A stretch of DNA of 5,507 nucleotides from Actinomycetota bacterium (lineage in GTDB: Bacteria > Actinomycetota > Thermoleophilia > Gaiellales > Gaiellaceae), in contig VAXA01000296.1 in assembly GCA_005883365.1 (NCBI GenBank), forward strand, positions 1-5,507. Direction: 5' to 3'. The notes beneath the pieces are model-generated. The model did not search any database, had not been told where the DNA came from, and saw only the letters and a program-made list of their open reading frames with translations. The position numbers were made by a program, and so were the translations under genes. Below are positions 1 through 5,034 of this stretch, one piece after another (the first letter of the stretch is position 1; every line of letters starts with the position of its first letter).

Positions 1-822
1 CGAACGCTCGCGGTGCACGCACGGGCGGTTGTGAATGCCGCCGGCCCGTGGGTCGACCGGGTCCGCCGGCTGGAGGACGAGGCGGTGCGGCCGTCGATCC
101 GCCTGAGCAAGGGCGTGCACGTCCTCGTCGAAGGCGGCGCCGATTGGGGTGCGGCCCTGACGATCCCCCACGACCGCGTCCGGGTCACCTTCGCGATGCC
201 GTGGGAGGGGATGCTGCTGATCGGCACAACGGACACGCCGCACGAGGGCGAGCCGGAGACGGCGGCGGTCGCCGAGGCCGACGTCGAGCAGGTGCTGAGG
301 GAGGCGGCGGTTGCGGTCGAGGGACTCGGCCCGCCGCGCACGACCTTCTGCGGCCTGCGCGTCCTCCCGAGAGGCGATGGCCGCACGGCGAGCGCACGGC
401 GCGAGACCGTCCTCTCGAGAGGACGGTCCGGGATGGTGAGCGTGGCCGGCGGGAAGCTGACGACGTACAGGCGGATCGCGCTCGACACGCTGGACTTCCT
501 CGGCGTCCGCGGCCTCTCGCAGCGCCCGCGGCCACTGCCGGGCGCAATCGGGCTCGACCGGATCGCGTGGCCGGCGAGCCTTGACGAGCGCACGCGGAGT
601 CACCTGCTCCATCTCTACGGCTCGCTCGCGCCGGAGGTGCTCTTCCCGGCCGAAGAGGATCCATCGCTGCTAGAGCCCATCGCCCACGACCGCCCGGACC
701 TCAGGGCACAGGAGCACTACGCGCGGACGCGCGAGTGGGCCGTCACCGACGAGGACGTCCTACGCCGGCGGACGACGGTCTGGCCGTCGGCGCCGGCCGC
801 ACGCGCTCTCGATCAGCGATGA
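1..822 (+). CDS. glpD: Aerobic glycerol-3-phosphate dehydrogenase, C-terminal part (5' truncated by window edge)
   Basis: This FAD-dependent enzyme oxidises sn-glycerol 3-phosphate to dihydroxyacetone phosphate and passes electrons to the membrane quinone pool. It serves glycerol and phospholipid-glycerol catabolism. The frame is open from base 1, so the start lies outside the window; the GTG at 13 is internal. Family landmarks seen in order are VVNAAGPWVD near the left edge, RLSKGVHVLVE, the substrate/FAD-domain stretch MLLIGTTDTPHEG, GLRVLPR, and the hallmark GGKLTTYRR at 448-474 closing the FAD domain. A helical C-terminal domain follows, including YARTREWAVTDEDVLRRRTT, the usual C-terminal signature of the family. 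The protein stops about 16 residues after RRRTT, whereas E. coli GlpD runs roughly 10 residues further, so the last helix looks short. The neighbour on the right is convergent, with 9 bases between the stops. Identity is secure; only the missing N-terminal half is unknown. Confidence 0.94.
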   Translation, partial: RTLAVHARAVVNAAGPWVDRVRRLEDEAVRPSIRLSKGVHVLVEGGADWGAALTIPHDRVRVTFAMPWEGMLLIGTTDTPHEGEPETAAVAEADVEQVLREAAVAVEGLGPPRTTFCGLRVLPRGDGRTASARRETVLSRGRSGMVSVAGGKLTTYRRIALDTLDFLGVRGLSQRPRPLPGAIGLDRIAWPASLDERTRSHLLHLYGSLAPEVLFPAEEDPSLLEPIAHDRPDLRAQEHYARTREWAVTDEDVLRRRTTVWPSAPAARALDQR

Positions 823-831
823 CTACGTGCC

Positions 832-2130
832 TCAGACAGTGGTGCTACTGCGCGCGGCGAGGGCCTGCTTGAGTAGCTCGAGCGCCTTCTGCGCGTCGCC
901 CCGTTCCTCGTAGATCTCCGCCATCGCCGTCAGGGCAGCGGCCACGGCTCTGCTGCTGGGGACCGGGGACTGTTCGACGGCCAGCTCGTACAGCTCCAGG
1001 GCGCGGGCCACGTCGCCCTCCTTCCGGAAGATGTCCGCGACCGCGCAGTAGGCACGGGCGGCGTCTCTGGGCGCGGCTGCGTTCAGACTCGGAACGACGC
1101 CGAGGAGAAGCTCTGCCGCCTCGTCTCCTTCGCCGAGAGCGGAGAGGGCCCGCGCTCGCTCGATCGTGAACAGAGCGGCGTCCGTCGTCTCGCGAGCGGC
1201 GGAGGCGACGACAATAGGCTCGCCTTCGTCGACGAGCTCGAGCGCAGCCTCAGGATTGCCTCGGTCGTTCTCGATGAAGGCCAGCAACAGCAACGCGCGG
1301 GCGGCCTCGAGGGTCTGCTCGCTCGCCCTCAGGGTTGCGAGCGCGAGGCGCGCGTATTCCGCGGCGCGGTCTGGCTCACCCTGTGAGACGTGGACGCGCG
1401 ACTGCGACCAGTAGAGGCTCGCGCGCAGCTTCGGGTCGATCGTCTCACGCGCCAGGTGGAGAACCTCGCCGAGGGTTGCGTGGGCGCGAGCGTAATCGCC
1501 GTGGTCGATGTAGGTATTCGCGAGCAGCAGTGCGAACCGGACCTCGTCGAACCGGTCTCCGCGTGCCCGCGCCTGGTCGAGAAAACGCTCGAAGAGAGCG
1601 AAGGCTTCGTCGAAACGGGCGAGGCCTACATAGCTCCGACCCAATGCGTTGGCAGCGGTGGACGCGTCGCCCGGTGCAAGCTCGCCGGAGGCGAGGGCCT
1701 CCTCGAGCAGCGCGATCCCCTCCGGAATGTCGCCCCGGTGGAGGGCCAGCTGCCCGAGCCCGAGCTGCGCTCGCGCGAGGGCTGCGCGTGAATCGGCTTC
1801 CTCTCGCGCCGTCTCGTATAACTCCGCCGCCCGGTTCTCATCGCCGAGCTGCAGGGCCACCTCGGCCTCGAGCAGCTCTGCGCTCAGTTCGTCGCCGTCG
1901 GGCCGGCCGGTCGCCAGATACTCAGGGGTGACGCCGAGCTGCTTCGCAAGCTGGTGGAGGATCTGCAGGGACGGGACGCGTGCGCCGGCCTCGATCCGAG
2001 AGACATAGGCGGCCGTGCAACCGTCGAACGCAATCTGGCGCTGGGTCAGGCTCGCGGCTTCACGCGCCTTTCTCAGGCGTTCGCCAACGGCGACGGGGTC
2101 GTCGACGTGAGTGGAAGGCCGCCGTGGCAT
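832..2130 (-). CDS. XRE-family HTH transcriptional regulator with C-terminal TPR array
   Basis: A 432-residue protein. Residues about 16-75 form a lambda-repressor/Cro-type helix-turn-helix: GERLRKARE, then LTQRQIA, then the recognition-helix segment AAYVSRIEAGARVPSLQIL, ending in LGVTPEYLATG. Residues about 80-430 are almost entirely alpha-helical repeats of TPR type, with recurring pairs such as LGLGQLALHRGDIPEGIALL, NALGRSYVGLARFDEAFALF and MAEIYEERGDAQKALELLKQ. No enzyme or membrane segment is visible, so it is a soluble DNA-binding regulator whose TPR superhelix probably binds a peptide or protein. This HTH subtype with a long TPR tail is, from memory, a large paralogous family in Thermoleophilia; its targets are unknown to me. 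The ATG at 2130 is the only sensible start, because the HTH begins about 15 residues in. There is no Shine-Dalgarno before it, and a -10-like hexamer lies 9 bases upstream, suggesting a leaderless or near-leaderless mRNA. Confidence 0.93.
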   Translation of the reverse strand: MPRRPSTHVDDPVAVGERLRKAREAASLTQRQIAFDGCTAAYVSRIEAGARVPSLQILHQLAKQLGVTPEYLATGRPDGDELSAELLEAEVALQLGDENRAAELYETAREEADSRAALARAQLGLGQLALHRGDIPEGIALLEEALASGELAPGDASTAANALGRSYVGLARFDEAFALFERFLDQARARGDRFDEVRFALLLANTYIDHGDYARAHATLGEVLHLARETIDPKLRASLYWSQSRVHVSQGEPDRAAEYARLALATLRASEQTLEAARALLLLAFIENDRGNPEAALELVDEGEPIVVASAARETTDAALFTIERARALSALGEGDEAAELLLGVVPSLNAAAPRDAARAYCAVADIFRKEGDVARALELYELAVEQSPVPSSRAVAAALTAMAEIYEERGDAQKALELLKQALAARSSTTV

Positions 2131-2139
2131 GGCGAAGCA

Positions 2140-2145
2140 AGACTA
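2140..2145 (-). promoter_or_regulatory. Candidate -10 hexamer of the HTH-TPR regulator
   Basis: On the minus strand the hexamer TAGTCT fits the TANNNT pattern of actinobacterial -10 elements. It ends 9 bases before the ATG at 2130, and no purine-rich ribosome binding site lies between them. This would place transcription within about 3 bases of the start codon. No good -35 is visible at the expected distance, so the call rests on position and the core pattern only. Confidence 0.3.
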
Positions 2146-2179
2146 CAGGCGATGCAAATGAATCACTAGTCGCCGGGTG

Positions 2180-2213
2180 GGCGGTGACGCGCACGCGGGC
2201 GCACGCCACCGCC
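2180..2213 (-). terminator. Imperfect hairpin between the small peptide gene and the HTH-TPR gene
   Basis: GGCGGTG at 2180-2186 pairs perfectly with CACCGCC at 2207-2213. The 20-base interval can extend the stem with further GC pairs interrupted by mismatches. No T-tract follows on the minus strand. It lies 18 bases beyond the stop of the candidate 29-codon gene, so it could attenuate or end that transcript before the regulator gene. In DNA this GC-rich, such pairings also arise by chance. Confidence 0.25.
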
Positions 2214-2231
2214 GTTGGATCCGGGCCGGAG

Positions 2232-2321
2232 CTACTTGCCCGGCCAGGGGGCGTCGCCCAAAACGAGCGCAAGCACTACCGCGCCGAGGACGACGGCCAG
2301 AAAGGTAAACCTCGTCTTCAC
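2232..2321 (-). CDS. Candidate 29-aa hydrophobic small protein / signal-peptide-like peptide
   Basis: A short open frame that length cut-offs would miss. It reads GTG to TAG for 29 codons. The N-terminus MKTRF is basic, residues about 6-22 are an uninterrupted hydrophobic run (TFLAVVLGAVVLALVLG), and the tail is DAPWPGK. This is the shape of a single membrane helix or of a Sec-type signal peptide with a tiny mature part; cleavage after LVLG or after GDA is conceivable. A Shine-Dalgarno-like AAGGA lies 7 bases before the GTG. About 24 of 29 codons end in G or C, matching its neighbours. A promoter-like pair lies upstream on the same strand and a hairpin downstream. The HTH-TPR gene follows on the same strand after 101 bases. 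I do not recognise a family. Several independent signals support it, but a chance frame of this length is possible. Confidence 0.5.
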   Translation of the reverse strand: MKTRFTFLAVVLGAVVLALVLGDAPWPGK

Positions 2322-2328
2322 GGGACTG

Positions 2329-2335
2329 TCCTTCC
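2329..2335 (-). promoter_or_regulatory. Ribosome binding site of the 29-codon gene
   Basis: The minus strand reads GGAAGGA, a good partial match to the anti-Shine-Dalgarno sequence. The AAGGA core sits 7 bases before the GTG at 2321, which is ideal spacing. It matters because it selects this GTG as the start and because most other genes in the window lack such a site. Confidence 0.5.
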
Positions 2336-2405
2336 GGTCGATTGACAGAACAGCCCGGCCGGGTGACGCGAGTTGTAGCCAGCGCGTCGGATGTTGCTAT
2401 CTGTA

Positions 2406-2433
2406 GTTATACAAATCTCTCGCGAACGGTAAA
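2406..2433 (-). promoter_or_regulatory. Promoter reading toward the small peptide gene and HTH-TPR regulator
   Basis: On the minus strand TTTACC (2428-2433) and TATAAC (2406-2411) are separated by 16 bases. They match the housekeeping sigma consensus at 4 of 6 and 5 of 6 positions. The pair lies in the only AT-rich island of the window. Initiation near 2399 would give a leader of about 78 bases before the GTG at 2321. This is the best sigma-70-type promoter I can see here. Confidence 0.45.
2408..2413 (+). promoter_or_regulatory. Candidate -10 for the DUF3892-like gene, overlapping the opposite promoter
   Basis: The plus strand reads TATACA at 2408-2413, overlapping the minus-strand TATAAC at 2406-2411. 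A start near 2420 would put both canonical start codons of the downstream frame (TTG 2342 and GTG 2363) upstream of the transcript. It would leave the ribosome-binding-site-like sequence at 2462 as the first translation signal. No convincing -35 is visible. Confidence 0.25.
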
Positions 2434-2461
2434 CTCGAGGCGACTTGGCACCTGCGGCAGA

Positions 2462-2466
2462 GGGGA
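2462..2466 (+). promoter_or_regulatory. Ribosome binding site pointing to an ATC start
   Basis: GGGGA, within AGAGGGGAA, lies 7 bases before ATC at 2474. That is the spacing expected for a real start, although the codon is not ATG, GTG or TTG. The conserved part of the encoded protein starts three codons later, which is why this site decides the start I chose. Confidence 0.4.
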
Positions 2467-2473
2467 ACTAGCA

Positions 2474-2743
2474 ATCGCCGAGTACCGCCTGATCTGCGTA
2501 GTCCGCCGCGCCGACGGACATCCCCGCGCGGTCGGCTACTCGGAAAGCGGCAACGGCGTCATGTACGACGAGCTCTGGTCGATCGAAGAGGCCCGGCGGG
2601 CGATACAGGAGGGCCATCGGCTCTACATCGTCGACCCCTCGACCGGTGAGCGGGTAGAGCTCGAGCTTGCGGGCGAGGACATCCGCGCGAAGCGCGAACG
2701 CGGGACCGACAACGTGCTCGACGACCTGCCGCCGTGCGGCTAG
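2474..2743 (+). CDS. Small DUF3892-like protein of unknown function
   Basis: The conserved portion is 89 residues. It starts with YRLICVVRRADGHPRAVGY, continues with WSIEEARRAIQEGHRLYIVD and a strand-rich VELELAGE, and ends in DNVLDDLPPC. This order of an opening strand, a short helix ending in G-x-x-x-Y, and a terminal N-x-L-x-x-LP-x-C resembles DUF3892, small proteins with no known function. The frame is open back to 2342, but the only canonical starts are TTG 2342 and GTG 2363. Both would add about 37-44 residues of non-conserved sequence, lie upstream of the likely promoter, and have no ribosome binding site. I therefore place the start at ATC 2474, which has one; a mutated ATG or a sequencing error is equally possible. 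No signal peptide or membrane segment is visible. A tRNA gene follows after 18 bases. Confidence 0.72.
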   Translation: MAEYRLICVVRRADGHPRAVGYSESGNGVMYDELWSIEEARRAIQEGHRLYIVDPSTGERVELELAGEDIRAKRERGTDNVLDDLPPCG

Positions 2744-2761
2744 TTACCCTGGGGCGCGCTC

Positions 2762-2850
2762 GGAGAGGTGTCCGAGCGGTCTAAGGAGCGCGACTGGAAA
2801 TCGCGTACGTGCTGAAAGGTGCGTCGCGGGTTCAAATCCCGCCCTCTCCG
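2762..2850 (+). tRNA. tRNA-Ser, anticodon GGA
   Basis: A complete class II tRNA of 89 bases. The acceptor arm GGAGAGG (2762-2768) pairs with CCTCTCC (2843-2849), and the discriminator G at 2850 is typical of serine tRNAs. The anticodon stem CGCGA/TCGCG (2789-2793 and 2801-2805) encloses the loop CTGGAAA, with the GGA anticodon at 2796-2798 reading UCC and UCU codons. A long variable arm of about 20 bases (2806-2825) forms a stem with two G-T wobbles, as expected for serine. The T arm is GCGGG, loop TTCAAAT, CCCGC (2826-2842). The 3' CCA is not encoded, so it must be added after transcription. It starts 18 bases after the DUF3892-like stop, so its promoter lies at the end of that gene or it is co-transcribed. 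Confidence 0.97.
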
Positions 2851-2874
2851 CTGGCGGCCGGGCAGAGGCTGGAA

Positions 2875-2899
2875 GCGCCGGTGGCAAAGCCACCGGCGC
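2875..2899 (+). terminator. Perfect hairpin downstream of tRNA-Ser
   Basis: GCGCCGGTGGC (2875-2885), the loop AAA, and GCCACCGGCGC (2889-2899) form a perfect 11-bp stem with a 3-base loop, 24 bases after the tRNA end. No T-run follows. U-less hairpins of this kind are common candidates for termination in GC-rich actinobacteria. It would end the tRNA transcript and insulate the polymerase gene starting at 2956. It could instead be an RNA processing signal. Confidence 0.45.
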
Positions 2900-2943
2900 A
2901 CCGGCCAGAAGGTCGGGCGACTGTGTCGCCGGGCGCCGGCCGC

Positions 2944-2949
2944 GATACT
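2944..2949 (+). promoter_or_regulatory. -10 element for a leaderless polymerase mRNA
   Basis: GATACT matches TATAAT at 4 of 6 positions and is followed by exactly 6 bases and then the ATG at 2956. This is the geometry of a promoter whose +1 is the A of the start codon. There is no Shine-Dalgarno in between and no clear -35. The same hexamer occurs with 7-base spacing before the GAF gene at 5035. Confidence 0.38.
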
Positions 2950-2955
2950 TGGGCG

Positions 2956-3969
2956 ATGCCATCGCAATCGCCGTTCGTGGAGCTCGAGGTCGGGTCACGC
3001 ACGGTCAAGGTGACGAACCCGAACAAGGTCTTCTTCCGGACACGCGGCGAGACGAAGCTCGATCTCGTCCAGTACTACCTCGCCGTCGGCGAGGGGATCG
3101 TCCGCGTGCTGTACGAGCGGCCGACGCAGCTCAAGCGCCACCCGGACGGCGCCGAGGGCGAGGCGATCTACCAGAAGCGCGTCCCCAAGCACCGGCCCGA
3201 CTGGATCGAGACGGCGACCGTCACGTTCCCCTCCGGCCGCACCGCCGACGAGCTCTGCGTCACCGAGCTCGCCCACGTCGCGTGGGCCGCCAACCTCGCC
3301 ACGATCGACTTCCATCCCTGGCCGTCGCGGCGGCGCGACGTCGAGCATCCGGACGAGCTCCGCATCGACGTCGACCCGCAGCCCGGAACTGGCTTCGCCG
3401 AAGCGAAGCGCGTCGCGGCTGTCGTGAAGGAGGCGCTCGACGAGCTCGGTTTTGTGGGCTGGCCGAAGACGTCGGGCAACCGCGGCATCCACGTCGCCTG
3501 CCGGATCGAGCCGAAATGGGGCTTCCGCGAGGTGCGGCGCTGCGCGCTCGCGTTCGCGCGCGACGTCGAGCGGCGTGCGCCGAAGCTCGTCACGACCGCG
3601 TGGTGGAAGGAGGAGCGCGGCGAGCGCGTCTTCATCGACTACAACCAGAACGCGCGCGACCGGACGATCGCCTCCGCCTATTCCGTCCGCGCCCGTCCCG
3701 ACGCGACCGTCTCGGCGCCCTTCCGCTGGGACGAGCTCGACTCGCTCGAGACCGAGGACTTCACGATGGCGACCATGCCGGCGCGCTTCGCCGAGCTCGG
3801 CGACGTCCAGGCGGGAATCGACGACGCCGTCTGCGACCTGCAGAAGCTGTTCGAATGGGTGGAGCGTGAGGAGGCGGGGGGAGTCGGCGAGGCCCCGTAC
3901 CCGCCGAACTTCCCCAAGATGCCGGGCGAGCCGAAGCGCGTCCAGCCGTCGCGGGCCAAGAAGAGCTAG
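2956..3969 (+). CDS. Stand-alone LigD-type primase-polymerase (Prim-PolC-like)
   Basis: A 337-residue archaeo-eukaryotic primase superfamily polymerase, equivalent to the polymerase domain of bacterial LigD but with no ligase or phosphoesterase domain fused. In characterised relatives the enzyme fills short gaps and adds nucleotides, often ribonucleotides, at broken ends before ligation. The N-terminal signature is VTNPNKVFF followed by TKLDLVQYYLAVG. The catalytic metal ligands are D138 and D140 in ELRIDVDPQPG. The nucleotide-binding motif is K171-T-SGNRGIH179, and the third acidic residue D228 lies in FIDYNQNARDRTIASAYSVR. The C-terminus FPKMPGEPKRVQPSRAKKS is basic. All catalytic residues are intact. 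Although the frame is open back to 2809, that extension runs through the tRNA and hairpin, so ATG 2956 is the start. The partner ligase gene converges on it and shares its stop. No Ku gene is in view. The resemblance to Prim-PolC rather than the LigD PolDom is inference from domain layout and neighbour. Confidence 0.94.
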   Translation: MPSQSPFVELEVGSRTVKVTNPNKVFFRTRGETKLDLVQYYLAVGEGIVRVLYERPTQLKRHPDGAEGEAIYQKRVPKHRPDWIETATVTFPSGRTADELCVTELAHVAWAANLATIDFHPWPSRRRDVEHPDELRIDVDPQPGTGFAEAKRVAAVVKEALDELGFVGWPKTSGNRGIHVACRIEPKWGFREVRRCALAFARDVERRAPKLVTTAWWKEERGERVFIDYNQNARDRTIASAYSVRARPDATVSAPFRWDELDSLETEDFTMATMPARFAELGDVQAGIDDAVCDLQKLFEWVEREEAGGVGEAPYPPNFPKMPGEPKRVQPSRAKKS

Positions 3970-4985
3970 GCGCGGAGCAGGTCCTCGACGGCGAGGTCGT
4001 CGGGGCTGCGCGGCGGGCGTACCTCCCGCCAGGTGCAGTCGCGCGGATCCTTGTCGGAGCGGAAGCGGAGCAGGCGCGTCCCGTGGCGGAAGCGCCGTTT
4101 CTCGAGCTTGTCGAAGCGCACCTCGACGACGAGCTCCGGGCGCAGGGCCGTCTCCTCGAGCTCTCCGGTGCCCCAGCGGTTGGGCTCGCTGAACCGTCGG
4201 TCGCTCTTCTCGTCTACGAGCGGCAGGACCTTGTCCGCGATCTCGGCCTGGTTCTTCGCGCCGACCGCCGCCGAGCCGACGTAGTCGAGGTGGCCGTCGT
4301 CGTCGTAGAGGCCGAGCAGGAGCGTGGCGATCGTGGAGCGACCGCCCTTCTTCCAGCGGATCCCGGCGACGACGCAGTCGGCGGTGCGGTGCGGCTTGAC
4401 CTTGACTACGCCCTCGCGGGAGCCCGGGAGATAGGGGAGGCCGAGCCGCTTCGCCACCACGCCGTCGAAGCCGGCGGCACGCAAGGTCCGCAGCCACTCG
4501 CGTCCCTGCTCGGCGCCGTCGGAGACCGGCGACAAATCGAATCCGCCTGCAACCTTCTCGAGCTCGGCGCGCCGCTTCTCGATCGGGCGCTCGTGCACCG
4601 GCTTCCCCTTCCACAGCAGGAGGTCGAAGGCGACGAAGGTGGCCGGGATCTCTCCTGCGAGCTTGCGGACGCGGCTCTCCGCCGGATGCAGCCGCATCTG
4701 CATCGCGTCGAAGTCGAGCGCCCCGCCGCGGGCGATCACGATCTCGCCGTCGAGCGCTGAGTGCGCCGGCATCAGCTCGCCGAGCGGCCGTAGCTCGGGG
4801 AAGTAGCGAAGCAACGGCCGCCCGTTCCGCGACCAGAGCGCGAGCTCGCCGCCGTCGTTCTCCAGCACGCCGCGGAAGCCGTCCCACTTCGGCTCGTAGC
4901 GCCAGCCCTCGCCCGCTGGAAGCTCCGCCACTAGCTCGGCCTCCATCGGCGGAAACGGGACCTGGGGGCCGGGTGACTCTGCCAT
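3966..4985 (-). CDS. ligC: ATP-dependent DNA ligase, stand-alone LigC type
   Basis: A 339-residue ligase that seals nicks through a ligase-AMP intermediate. Its length fits an adenylation domain plus OB fold only, with no extra domains. Motif I is YEPKWDGFRG with the adenylated lysine K33 and R38. Motif Ia is LWSRNGR (50-56), motif III is LDGEIV with E81, motif IIIa is FVAFDLL with F120, and motif IV is FDGVVAKR (173-180). Motif V is VVKVKPHRTAD with K195 and K197. The OB fold then runs from about 204 to the end, with RFRSDKDPRDCTWREV near the C-terminus. Motif IV has Asp174 where many ligases have Glu; I believe this is seen in other LigC-like enzymes. The last codons overlap the stop of the convergent polymerase gene, its likely partner in gap filling and sealing, as for mycobacterial LigC and Prim-PolC. 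No Shine-Dalgarno precedes the ATG, and a -10-like hexamer lies 9 bases upstream. Confidence 0.95.
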   Translation of the reverse strand: MAESPGPQVPFPPMEAELVAELPAGEGWRYEPKWDGFRGVLENDGGELALWSRNGRPLLRYFPELRPLGELMPAHSALDGEIVIARGGALDFDAMQMRLHPAESRVRKLAGEIPATFVAFDLLLWKGKPVHERPIEKRRAELEKVAGGFDLSPVSDGAEQGREWLRTLRAAGFDGVVAKRLGLPYLPGSREGVVKVKPHRTADCVVAGIRWKKGGRSTIATLLLGLYDDDGHLDYVGSAAVGAKNQAEIADKVLPLVDEKSDRRFSEPNRWGTGELEETALRPELVVEVRFDKLEKRRFRHGTRLLRFRSDKDPRDCTWREVRPPRSPDDLAVEDLLRA

Positions 4986-4994
4986 CTCTGCGAG

Positions 4995-5000
4995 AACCTA
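4995..5000 (-). promoter_or_regulatory. Candidate -10 of the ligase gene
   Basis: The minus strand reads TAGGTT, which fits TANNNT, 9 bases before the ATG at 4985. No ribosome binding site intervenes, implying a leader of only a few bases. It overlaps the -35 candidate of the divergent GAF gene by two bases. No clear -35 of its own is visible. Confidence 0.3.
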
Positions 5001-5027
5001 GACGAGCCGTTCGCGACGCGCGATACT
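4999..5027 (+). promoter_or_regulatory. Promoter of the GAF-domain gene, leaderless geometry
   Basis: TAGACG (4999-5004) and GATACT (5022-5027) are spaced by exactly 17 bases, and each matches its consensus at 4 of 6 positions. Seven bases later comes the GTG at 5035, with no Shine-Dalgarno between. Transcription would therefore start at or next to the start codon. Confidence 0.4.
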
Positions 5028-5034
5028 CGATGTC

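Noticed and set aside
1390..1791. Plus-strand open frame antisense to the TPR array
   Set aside because: It is a shadow of a regular repeat-coding sequence, with no recognisable domain and no start signals.
2762..2850. tRNA-Ser as an integration site for a mobile element
   Set aside because: I see no duplicate of the tRNA 3' end, no integrase, and ordinary chromosomal genes on both sides.
2809..2955. N-terminal extension of the polymerase frame by 49 codons
   Set aside because: It would start inside the tRNA and cross the hairpin. The encoded residues show no family similarity, and a promoter-like -10 sits just before ATG 2956.
2667..3869. Plus-strand open frame of 400 codons through the tRNA and polymerase region
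   Set aside because: It runs through the tRNA gene and is out of frame with the polymerase catalytic motifs; its composition is Arg/Ala-rich shadow sequence.
4083..4760. Plus-strand open frame of 225 codons antisense to the ligase
   Set aside because: It lies wholly within the ligase gene, whose motifs on the other strand are all present.
5030..5032. ATG at 5030 as the start of the GAF gene
   Set aside because: It is in a different frame from the GAF domain and leads into Arg/Ser-rich shadow sequence.
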